In this document: positions 1 through 5,593 of the stretch, piece after piece
Position numbering within the stretch: the first letter of the stretch is position 1
Layout of the letters: every line of letters starts with the position of its first letter
Made by a program: the position numbers and the translations under genes
The notes under the pieces: generated by a model
What the model was told of the DNA's origin: nothing
Seen by the model: the letters and a program-made list of their open reading frames with translations, nothing else
Database searches by the model: none
Assembly: GCA_011773795.1 (NCBI GenBank)
Contig: WVWW01000002.1
Coordinates: forward strand, 2,750 to 11,605
Reading direction: 5' to 3'
Source of the DNA: Acidobacteriota bacterium
Lineage (GTDB): Bacteria > Acidobacteriota > Polarisedimenticolia > Polarisedimenticolales > Polarisedimenticolaceae
Length of the DNA stretch: 8,856 nt

Positions 1-329
1 TCGAACTGGGTGACCTCCATCTCACCCTCGACGACGCACTCCACGCACCACATCCCGGCGTGATCGTGGAGGCCGGTTCGTTGCCCGGGGCCCCACGTCA
101 TGACGACGACCGTGTAATCGAGCTCGTTGTCCCGGTGCAGGAGTCGGCGCGCGTAGGAGGCCTCGGAGCATGCGGTGAATCGTTCGGGCAGGCTGAACTC
201 GCGGCAGGTGCAGAGGCCGCCGATGCGCTCCTTGATGTGCTCCGCGGTGGCCCCGGCATCCCCGAGGCGGACGGCCTCGTCGAGGCAAGAGATGAGGTTC
301 CTGATGCCTGTTTCTTTGTTGCCCGACAT
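1..329 (-). CDS. Cysteine dioxygenase-family thiol dioxygenase, N-terminal part (3' end outside window)
   Basis: The reading frame starts at the ATG at 329-327 and stays open to the left edge, giving 109 residues of a protein that is about 200 residues in the family. Known members are cupin-fold non-haem iron enzymes that oxidise cysteine (or 3-mercaptopropionate) with O2 to the sulfinate. The strand after the motif WGPGQ carries HDHAGMWC: His88 and His90 match the first two iron ligands (rat His86/His88). Cys95 falls exactly where rat CDO has the Cys93 of its Cys-Tyr crosslink. Arg61, in YARR, aligns with rat Arg60, which binds the substrate carboxylate. The third His and the Tyr partner lie beyond the edge. 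GGAGGGG sits 9 nt before the start. The GntR regulator gene ends 93 bp upstream on the same strand. The exact substrate is not decidable from this half; an Arg at the rat position and the Cys favour cysteine. Confidence 0.85.
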   Translation of the reverse strand, partial: MSGNKETGIRNLISCLDEAVRLGDAGATAEHIKERIGGLCTCREFSLPERFTACSEASYARRLLHRDNELDYTVVVMTWGPGQRTGLHDHAGMWCVECVVEGEMEVTQF

Positions 330-422
330 GCCGGCAGACCCCTCCGAACGGATGATCGAGGTTGCCAATTTATCGAATCCCCGCCCCGCTGGCGAGCCCG
401 GATTTTCAGGGCCGGGCGGAGA

Positions 423-1379
423 CTAGACCGCGGTCCTCGCGCCGGCGGCTCCGCGGCGGTTGGCGACGTCGAGCGCCAGGGCAGCCTTCAGACGTTCCAG
501 CGAGGCCGGTTCGATCCGCCAGCGCCCGCGGATCGGCTGCACGTTCACCGGCATCGGGCCCAGCGACTGAGGCGGGAGCAGCGGTGAGACGTAGATCGAG
601 GCGCGCCCGGTGCACCGTGCCAGAGCGGCCCGCGCCTGGCTCGGCTCGAAGAACGAGAAGCGCCGGATGACCTCCGGCGCGACGGCCATCTGGCGCAGCA
701 TCCGCGCGAAGATTCCGGCAAATGCGCGGTCGTGAACCACCATGATGACGGGCCCCCGTTCGGCTTGCTCGGCGAGCTGCATCGGGAACGTCGGGTCGAA
801 GGCCACGCGGAAGACCGGGACGGGCGGCGACACGGCGCGGATCTCGGCGCGGTGGCCGTCGGTCGTGACGATGCCCCAGCAACCCTCGACGCTGGACCGC
901 GGTTCGGCCGAGAGCTTGGAGAGCAACAACGGGCGGGGCGCGATCCCCAACTCGACGCGGAGCGCCGCGGCGATCAGTCCGACCTGCTCGCGGTTGCACT
1001 CCACCACGGCCAGCGGAAGCTCACGCAGGCCGCCCGACAGGTAGATGTCCAGGAAGGAAGAAAAAACGGATGCCTCCAGACCCAGGTCCCGTGCGGTCGC
1101 CCGGCAGCGGCTCACGGCGCCGAGAAGGTCGTTGACCGGGGCCGATTCGGCGATGTAGGTGCCACTACCGGGTCGCAGGTCGAGAAAGCCCTCGTTCGCC
1201 AGCCGGGTGTAGGCGCGGTGAATCGTCTTGCGGTTCATTCCGGTGAGGTCGGCCAGCCGGCGAACGGAGGGGGCCCGATCCCCCGGGCTGAGCTTGCCGA
1301 AGTGGAGCGCTGTCAGAAGCTCGTGACGAACCCGCTCGAGACCGCTCTTTCCGGTCCTTGGGTTGGGGCTGGCAGCCAT
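423..1379 (-). CDS. GntR-family transcriptional regulator with unrecognised C-terminal sensory domain
   Basis: A 318-residue protein. Residues 14-78 form a GntR winged helix: the segment GKLSPGDRAPSVRRLAD is followed by a helix-turn-helix with MNRKTIHRAYTRLANEG and the wing LRPGSGTYIAES, all hallmarks of the family. Residues 80-300 form a mostly alpha/beta domain. It has a VECNREQ motif at 126-132 and hydrophobic strands such as VIMVVHD (211-217), and resembles a small-molecule-binding fold. I do not see the UTRA, FCD or aminotransferase signatures of the common GntR subfamilies. The ATG at 1379 is chosen because a long GGGAGGAGGAGGG lies 4 nt upstream; the frame stays open to 1736 but that extension has no supporting site. 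The cysteine dioxygenase gene follows on the same strand and is a plausible target or operon partner. The ligand is unknown. Confidence 0.9.
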   Translation of the reverse strand: MAASPNPRTGKSGLERVRHELLTALHFGKLSPGDRAPSVRRLADLTGMNRKTIHRAYTRLANEGFLDLRPGSGTYIAESAPVNDLLGAVSRCRATARDLGLEASVFSSFLDIYLSGGLRELPLAVVECNREQVGLIAAALRVELGIAPRPLLLSKLSAEPRSSVEGCWGIVTTDGHRAEIRAVSPPVPVFRVAFDPTFPMQLAEQAERGPVIMVVHDRAFAGIFARMLRQMAVAPEVIRRFSFFEPSQARAALARCTGRASIYVSPLLPPQSLGPMPVNVQPIRGRWRIEPASLERLKAALALDVANRRGAAGARTAV

Positions 1380-1562
1380 CGTTCCCTCCTCCTCCCAAAG
1401 GACACCCAAAAACGGTTTCGAATGCCAGCGTTCGCGCCGTTCGCTGCGGAGATCGCACCGCATACGGCAGCGGACAACCGTTCGCCGATCGGGGGGAACT
1501 TTCTGTGTCCCCGAACGTTTCAGAGGGTGAGGGACGAGAGGGGTCGGACAAGGAGCGGTGGG
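1380..1562. promoter_or_regulatory. Divergent control region between the GntR regulator and the small Cys protein
   Basis: This 183-bp gap separates two divergent starts and is the natural place for an autoregulatory operator. CGTTCGC occurs three times in the same orientation (1429-1435, 1438-1444, 1479-1485), and its inverse CGAACG occurs at 1512-1517. An imperfect palindrome centred near 1462 has GCACCGCA on the left and a near complement TACGGCAGC on the right. No convincing -35/-10 pair was found on either strand. The assignment of an operator is inference from position and repeats. Confidence 0.35.
1384..1396 (-). promoter_or_regulatory. Strong ribosome binding site of the GntR regulator
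   Basis: Read on the minus strand this is GGGAGGAGGAGGG, with two overlapping AGGAGG cores and 4 nt between its end and the ATG at 1379. It decides the start of the regulator against the much longer open frame that reaches 1736. Confidence 0.8.
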
Positions 1563-1811
1563 ATGACCAGGGACACACATCAGGTCGAGCTCGACGGACT
1601 GCGGCTCATCGGACTGGGCCGCGTACCGCGCTGCAGCCGCTGCCCCCGCTACGCGGATCTCGTGGAACGTTACGTGAACGGTCACGCGGCACGGACGCGG
1701 CTGGCCGAGCCGGCACTGGATTGCGAACACCGGCATTGCGACCCGTTGGCCCGGCGCTACGAAGCGTCCGCGCCCAGGATCGCCCTTCTCGACGTTCGCG
1801 CCGCCAGCTAG
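1563..1811 (+). CDS. Small four-cysteine hypothetical protein (possible zinc-binding)
   Basis: An 82-residue protein that I do not recognise. The start ATG at 1563 is preceded by AAGGAG at 1550-1555 with 7 nt spacing, which is a near-ideal site and the main support for the gene. The protein has CSRC at residues 24-27 and CEHRHC at 54-59, so four cysteines and two histidines are arranged as in small zinc-binding folds. Helical, Arg- and Glu-rich segments lie between and after them. There is no signal peptide or membrane segment. The same frame is open upstream to 732, but that part is the shadow of the regulator. The gene is divergent from the regulator and convergent with fprA, ending 25 bp before its stop. 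A chance open frame in GC-rich DNA remains possible. Confidence 0.5.
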   Translation: MTRDTHQVELDGLRLIGLGRVPRCSRCPRYADLVERYVNGHAARTRLAEPALDCEHRHCDPLARRYEASAPRIALLDVRAAS

Positions 1812-1836
1812 GACAGGTTTCGGGCGTTGCGCGGAG

Positions 1837-3234
1837 CTAGTCGTCCAACGCGGCGAGCAGAGCCGCGTGAGTCGTCAGCTTGACGCGTGGGCGATGCGCC
1901 GCTTCTCCGGCCTCGCGCTCCACCGAGTCGATCTTCTTCCAGTCCGCGTAGCTCACCGGACGCACCCCGCGTTCGCGGAGCACACCAAAGATCGAATCGC
2001 GTGCCGCATCGTCCGCCCCGGTGTGCCTCCCGGCGGCCAGATCTTCGAGCATCGAGCGCACCGTTTCGGCGGCGTCGGGCTTGTTGGTCCCGATGACACC
2101 GCTGGGCCCGCGTTTGATCCACCCGCTCGCATACAGCCCCGGGAGCGGCGATCCCTCGTCGCCGAGTATCCGGCCCGCCTCGTTGGGCAGCACGCCCCAG
2201 TCCTCGCGGAAGGGGAGGTCCGGCAGCGGTAACCCGCGGTAACCGACCGAACGGAACACGAGTCCGCAGTCGTGGGTTTCCGTTTCACCCGTGGGTGTCG
2301 CGGCGAGCCCACCTCCCACACGCTCGACGAGGCGGTTCCGCACCAAGCGGATCCCTCGAACTCGCCCCCGGTCGTCGCCCAGAATCTCCTCGGGAGAAAC
2401 GAGGAACCGGAGGGTCAAGCGGCGCGGTTGGTTCGCGTCTTCCCTCCGCACCAGGCCCGCGATGATCTCGAGCTTGCGTTTGGTCGCCTTGTCGCCATCG
2501 GCCTCCACCTGCGCGCGCGAAAGAGCATCCAGTTCCGCCTCCTCGGGGAGGACACGGGTGAAGGTGTCCGTGAGCTCGCCCAGTTCCTTGACCTCGGGGT
2601 TGGTGAACGCCGCTTGCGCCGGTCCACGCCGGCCCAGCAACAGGACCTCCCGAACACGACTCTCGCGGAGCGCCGCAAGCGCATGATCGGCGATGTCGGT
2701 TCGCTCGAGCTCCTCGGGTGCGCGGCAGAGAATCCTGGCCACATCCACCGCGACGTTGCCGATCCCGACCACCACCGCGCGCTCGCACGAGAGATCGTAG
2801 TGGTGCTCGGCGTAGTCCGGATGGCCGTTGTACCAGGCGACGAACTCGGTGGCCGGATACGACCCCTCGAGGTCTTCGCCGGGGATGCCGAGTCGCCGGT
2901 CCGACGGGGCTCCGGTGCAGAAGACGATCTGGTGATAGCGGCTCGTCAGCTCGTCGAGCCGTAGGTCCTCACCGTAGGTCACGTTGCCGAAGAAGCGGAA
3001 GTTCTCGTTCGCCGCCTGTTTTTCGTAGACGGCGGTGACCGATTTGATCTTGGCGTGGTCCGGCGCGACACCGAACCGCACCAGGCCGAAGGGTGTCGGC
3101 AGCGCCTCGAACATGTCGACCTGCACCACGGTAGCCTTGTCCTGCAACAGGTGCTGGGTGACGTAGAAACCCGCCGGACCGGAGCCGATCACGGCGACAC
3201 GGAGCGGTTCTTGGGAGGTACCCGGCTGGCTCAT
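1837..3234 (-). CDS. fprA: FprA-type ferredoxin/adrenodoxin-NADP+ reductase
   Basis: A 465-residue flavoprotein, close to the 456 residues of mycobacterial FprA. It moves electrons between NADPH and ferredoxin in the cytoplasm through FAD. The FAD dinucleotide-binding loop is VIGSGPAG (15-22). The NADP-binding fold begins with VVVGIGNVAVD (154-164) and has the family GRRGP turn (201-205), usually linked to NADP phosphate binding. GWIKRGPSGVIGTNKPDA (371-388) is the diagnostic C-terminal FAD motif of adrenodoxin reductase-like enzymes. The ATG at 3234 is chosen; an in-frame GTG at 3258 would add eight residues but would sit only about 8 nt behind the expected transcription start. GAGAGGG lies just before the ATG, although only 3 nt away. 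No ferredoxin or P450 gene is adjacent, so its partner is unknown. Confidence 0.93.
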   Translation of the reverse strand: MSQPGTSQEPLRVAVIGSGPAGFYVTQHLLQDKATVVQVDMFEALPTPFGLVRFGVAPDHAKIKSVTAVYEKQAANENFRFFGNVTYGEDLRLDELTSRYHQIVFCTGAPSDRRLGIPGEDLEGSYPATEFVAWYNGHPDYAEHHYDLSCERAVVVGIGNVAVDVARILCRAPEELERTDIADHALAALRESRVREVLLLGRRGPAQAAFTNPEVKELGELTDTFTRVLPEEAELDALSRAQVEADGDKATKRKLEIIAGLVRREDANQPRRLTLRFLVSPEEILGDDRGRVRGIRLVRNRLVERVGGGLAATPTGETETHDCGLVFRSVGYRGLPLPDLPFREDWGVLPNEAGRILGDEGSPLPGLYASGWIKRGPSGVIGTNKPDAAETVRSMLEDLAAGRHTGADDAARDSIFGVLRERGVRPVSYADWKKIDSVEREAGEAAHRPRVKLTTHAALLAALDD

Positions 3235-3272
3235 CGACCCTCTCGAGGCGCTCTTCACGCGTGCGGTCGCGC

Positions 3273-3302
3273 ATTATAGACACAGGGTCGCGGCAAAGTC
3301 AG
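3273..3302 (-). promoter_or_regulatory. Sigma70-type promoter of fprA
   Basis: On the minus strand CTGACT (3302-3297, four of six consensus bases) and a perfect TATAAT (3278-3273) are separated by 18 nt. Transcription would begin near 3266, about 30 nt before the ATG at 3234. This is the most AT-rich and consensus-like promoter in the window. Confidence 0.55.
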
Positions 3303-3399
3303 CGTGCCTTTCTTCGTGCGCGAGGCACCCACGGCGTCCCGCCAAGGAGGAATACGCCGACAACGGGAGCGGCCATGCCTTGATTTACGCAATTCGTCG

Positions 3400-3428
3400 T
3401 TGCCGCGTACCGGCAGCACCAATAGATT
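3400..3428 (+). promoter_or_regulatory. Possible sigma70-type promoter for the sigma factor gene
   Basis: TTGCCG (3400-3405) and TAGATT (3423-3428) each match four of six consensus bases with the ideal 17-nt spacing, in the locally AT-richer stretch of the intergenic region. It would give an untranslated leader of roughly 160 nt. The match is moderate and could be chance. Confidence 0.3.
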
Positions 3429-3593
3429 CTCTCCACGTGATTGTGAAAGTTGCGTCGTTCTTTCCGGTGGGCGGAAGGAGGGCGTTCGGCTGGCCGGGCG
3501 GCAGCGATGCCTCTCTTGCATGTCGCCGACGGACCCCCCGCACCCCCGCTGTCGGAGCGCGCAGTTTGACACGACGGAAACGTTGAGGTGTGC

Positions 3594-4493
3594 ATGGTGT
3601 CGAAGAGTCGGTCCCGTGATTCGGTGCTCTCCCAGTACTTCTCGGAGATACGTCAGTACCCGTTGCTGTCCAAGGAGCAGGAGCAGAACCTGGCCCGGGA
3701 CATCCAGAAGGGGAAATCCGACGCGATCAACGAGCTGGTCGAGTCGAACCTGAGTTTTGTCGCCAAGGTTGCGAGTGAATACCGCAACCTGGGTATGCCG
3801 TTCGAAGACCTGCTGAACGAGGGCAACGTCGGCCTGATCGAGGCGGCGCACCGCTTCGACGCCAACAAGGACACCAAGTTCATCAGCTACGCGATCTGGT
3901 GGATCCGCAAGTCGATCCTCAAGGCGCTGGCCGAGCAGTCCACGACGGTGCGGCTGCCCTACTCGCAGATGAAGAAGGTCAAGGAGATCCGCAAGGCCGA
4001 GCACACGTTGCGCGACCGGTTGAACCGCGTCCCGACCCGGGAGGAGATCTCCGCGCACCTGGACCGCGACGTCGAGAAGGTCGACCGCGTCCTCCAACAC
4101 CGGGTGCACGAGGTCAGCCTGGATGAACCGGTCGGCGAGGAACAGGACACGCCTCTGGCCGACTGCATCATGGATCGCGAGAAACCCTCGGTCGAGCAGG
4201 GCATGCTCGAAAGGGAGATGGTCCACGGCGTCGCCGAGGCGTTCGAGCACCTGAACTACCAGCAGCGTACGGTGATCTCCTACCGCTTCGGTCTGAACCG
4301 GCACGAGACCCTGACCCTTCAGGAGACGGGCAACCGCATGGGCTTGTCCCGAGAACGCGTGCGGCAGATCGAGTGTCAGGCAAAGGAGAAGATGCGCAAG
4401 ATCTTCTCCAAGATGCGGGCCATCAAGAAGCCGCCGCTCAAGGAAGACTGCCCGCCCGTCCCGTGTCCGGTCAAGGTAGTCGTCTCGCACTGA
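3594..4493 (+). CDS. RpoD-family RNA polymerase sigma factor (group 2-like)
   Basis: A 299-residue sigma70-family protein with no region 1.1 and no long insert, as in non-essential group 2 factors or the short primary factors of some phyla. Region 1.2 is at about 13-45, region 2 at 46-117 (core-binding and the WWIRK segment at 102-106), region 3 at 124-200 and region 4 at 212-272, with a helix-turn-helix ending in LSRERVRQIE (251-260). Arg253, Glu254 and Arg257 match the sigma70 residues that read the -35 element. In region 2.4 the residues that correspond to sigma70 Gln437 and Thr440 are Lys106 and Leu109, so -12 recognition may differ. A tail of about 25 residues with KEDCPPVPC follows region 4. 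The ATG at 3594 has GAGG 5 nt upstream; a GTG at 3588 overlaps that site and is less likely. Whether it is a primary or an alternative factor cannot be told here. Confidence 0.93.
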   Translation: MVSKSRSRDSVLSQYFSEIRQYPLLSKEQEQNLARDIQKGKSDAINELVESNLSFVAKVASEYRNLGMPFEDLLNEGNVGLIEAAHRFDANKDTKFISYAIWWIRKSILKALAEQSTTVRLPYSQMKKVKEIRKAEHTLRDRLNRVPTREEISAHLDRDVEKVDRVLQHRVHEVSLDEPVGEEQDTPLADCIMDREKPSVEQGMLEREMVHGVAEAFEHLNYQQRTVISYRFGLNRHETLTLQETGNRMGLSRERVRQIECQAKEKMRKIFSKMRAIKKPPLKEDCPPVPCPVKVVVSH

Positions 4494-4514
4494 CGTCTCA
4501 CAACCCCGAAACAC

Positions 4515-4544
4515 TGGAACCAGCCACCCCTCCCTGCGTATGAT
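4515..4544 (+). promoter_or_regulatory. Candidate ECF-type (or weak sigma70) promoter for the asparaginase operon
   Basis: TGGAAC (4515-4520), then 16 nt, then CGTA (4537-4540). This layout matches the -35 GGAAC and -10 CGT elements of many extracytoplasmic-function sigma promoters. The overlapping TATGAT (4539-4544) is also a good sigma70 -10 box, but it lacks a proper -35 at 17 nt. Either reading puts the transcript start near 4548-4551, about 40 nt before the ATG at 4590. Confidence 0.4.
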
Positions 4545-4546
4545 CG

Positions 4547-4563
4547 CAACCCATTGTGGGTTG
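4547..4563 (+). repeat. Perfect 7-bp inverted repeat at the expected transcript start
   Basis: CAACCCA and TGGGTTG flank the 3-nt loop TTG. The repeat begins where transcription from the promoter just upstream would start, so it could be an operator or a 5' stem-loop in the asparaginase mRNA. It lacks a following T tract, which argues against it being the terminator of the sigma gene. Confidence 0.5.
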
Positions 4564-4578
4564 TCCGATCCGACGCAC

Positions 4579-4585
4579 GGAGGGG
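4579..4585 (+). promoter_or_regulatory. Ribosome binding site fixing the asparaginase start
   Basis: GGAGGGG lies 4 nt before the ATG at 4590. It supports the start that gives a proper signal peptide, against the open frame that extends back to 4554. Confidence 0.7.
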
Positions 4586-4589
4586 CTTC

Positions 4590-5576
4590 ATGTTTCCGCA
4601 GAGTCGATTCACCGCGGTTCCCGTGTTCCTGCTTGCCGTCGTGTTCTCGGGTTGCGCGTCCACACCGCCCGCGGACAACGCCGCCGAGCCCGCGCTCGCC
4701 TGGGCCATCGCTCTTCACGGCGGGGCGGGAACGCTCGGCGCCGATACCGCGGACGACGTCCGCGACGGTTATCTCGAGAGCCTGGAGATCGCCCTCACGG
4801 CGGGCAAGGAGCTGCTCGAGGGCGGCGCGTCGGCGCTGGACACGGTCGAGCACGTGGTCGTGATCCTCGAGGACGACCCGCGATTCAACGCCGGACGAGG
4901 GGCGGTCTTCAATGCCGCCGGTGGGCACGAGCTCGACGCCTCCATCATGGACGGCTCGACGCTCGCCTGCGGCGCGGTTGCCGGTGTCCGCACGGTCAGG
5001 AATCCGATCCGGTTGGCGCGTGCCGTGATGGAACGGACACGGCACGTCTTGCTCGGTGGGGAAGGCGCCGAGGAGTTCGCCGATACCGTCGGGGTCGAGC
5101 GCGTGGACCCGGAGTATTTCGGGACCGAGCGCCGCCGGCGTGCCCTGGAACGCAGGCTGGCCGACAAAGACAAGGGCACGGTCGGGGTGGTCGCGCTGGA
5201 TCGTCACGGCAACATCGCCGCCGGCACGTCGACCGGAGGTCTCACGGCCAAGATGTACGGGCGCATCGGCGATTCGCCGGTCGTCGGGGCCGGGACCTAC
5301 GCCGACAACCGGCGCTGCGCCGTGTCGGGGACCGGGGTCGGCGAGGAGTTCATCCGCCACAGCGTCGCGTATTCGGTGGGAGCGATGATGGAGTATGAGG
5401 GCTTGGATCTCGCCGCCGCGGTCGATCGCGTCGTGGACGAGACCCTCGAGCCGGGTATCGGAGGCATCATCGCGCTGGACCCGCAGGGCCGCATCGCGAT
5501 GCGCTACAACACACCCTCGATGCTTCGCGGCGCCGCCGACTCGAGCGGTCGCTTCGAGGTCAAGATCTGGGACTAG
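4590..5576 (+). CDS. Lipoprotein isoaspartyl peptidase / L-asparaginase (plant-type, Ntn-hydrolase)
   Basis: A 328-residue member of the T2 threonine-peptidase family, whose precursors self-cleave and then hydrolyse L-asparagine or beta-aspartyl dipeptides. The start of the alpha subunit has LHGGAG (42-47), and NAGRGAVFNAAGG (100-112) is typical of the family. DKGTVGV places the nucleophile at Thr197 after Gly196, where autocleavage is expected. TSTGG (213-217) and GRIGDSPVVGAG (224-235) complete the active site. Unlike cytoplasmic E. coli IaaA (321 residues), it begins with a hydrophobic signal and FSGC, a lipobox-like site with Cys22 (Phe at -3 is atypical); Ala at +2 would fit outer-membrane sorting. 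The ATG at 4590 follows GGAGGGG (4579-4585). The dehydrogenase gene starts 17 bp after its stop, so the two are probably one transcript. Confidence 0.92.
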   Translation: MFPQSRFTAVPVFLLAVVFSGCASTPPADNAAEPALAWAIALHGGAGTLGADTADDVRDGYLESLEIALTAGKELLEGGASALDTVEHVVVILEDDPRFNAGRGAVFNAAGGHELDASIMDGSTLACGAVAGVRTVRNPIRLARAVMERTRHVLLGGEGAEEFADTVGVERVDPEYFGTERRRRALERRLADKDKGTVGVVALDRHGNIAAGTSTGGLTAKMYGRIGDSPVVGAGTYADNRRCAVSGTGVGEEFIRHSVAYSVGAMMEYEGLDLAAAVDRVVDETLEPGIGGIIALDPQGRIAMRYNTPSMLRGAADSSGRFEVKIWD

Positions 5577-5593
5577 GAGCCGGGAGAGGAGCC

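Larger units (their letters stand above)
3235..3593. other. Divergent intergenic region between fprA and the sigma factor
   Basis: About 360 bp without a supported gene. The fprA promoter lies at its left end. Moving right, TTGCCG (3400-3405) and TAGATT (3423-3428) are spaced by 17 nt on the plus strand and could serve the sigma gene, leaving a leader of about 160 nt. A short inverted repeat GAAAG/CTTTC (3445-3449 and 3460-3464) and a bulged GCGATGC/GCATGTCGC pair (around 3504-3526) could fold in that leader, but neither resembles a known riboswitch. Short open frames here lack convincing ribosome sites. AAGGAGG at 3344-3350 precedes no good start codon. Confidence 0.5.

Noticed and set aside
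396..417. GCCCGG/CCGGGC inverted repeat after the GntR gene as a terminator
   Set aside because: The stem is only 6 bp with a 10-nt loop and no T tract follows on the minus strand, so it does not look like an intrinsic terminator.
60..587. Plus-strand open frame across the left end
   Set aside because: It is antisense to the dioxygenase, whose HDH motif and ribosome site fix the minus strand as coding.
1380..1736. 119-residue N-terminal extension of the GntR regulator
   Set aside because: The GntR helix-turn-helix begins soon after the ATG at 1379, which has an excellent ribosome site. The extension looks like non-coding or antisense sequence and overlaps the small plus-strand gene.
3566..3571. 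Perfect TTGACA just upstream of the sigma gene
   Set aside because: A matching -10 box would fall at 3589-3594, on top of the start codon, and the bases there do not resemble one. Probably chance.
3380..3586. 68-residue plus-strand open frame in the fprA-sigma intergenic region
   Set aside because: No ribosome site precedes its start, and its sequence is low in recognisable structure and Arg-rich at the end.
3255..5360. A 701-residue open frame on the minus strand
   Set aside because: It lies antisense to the sigma factor and asparaginase genes, which have clear family motifs, and it crosses their intergenic region. Its composition is typical of a shadow frame in high-GC DNA.
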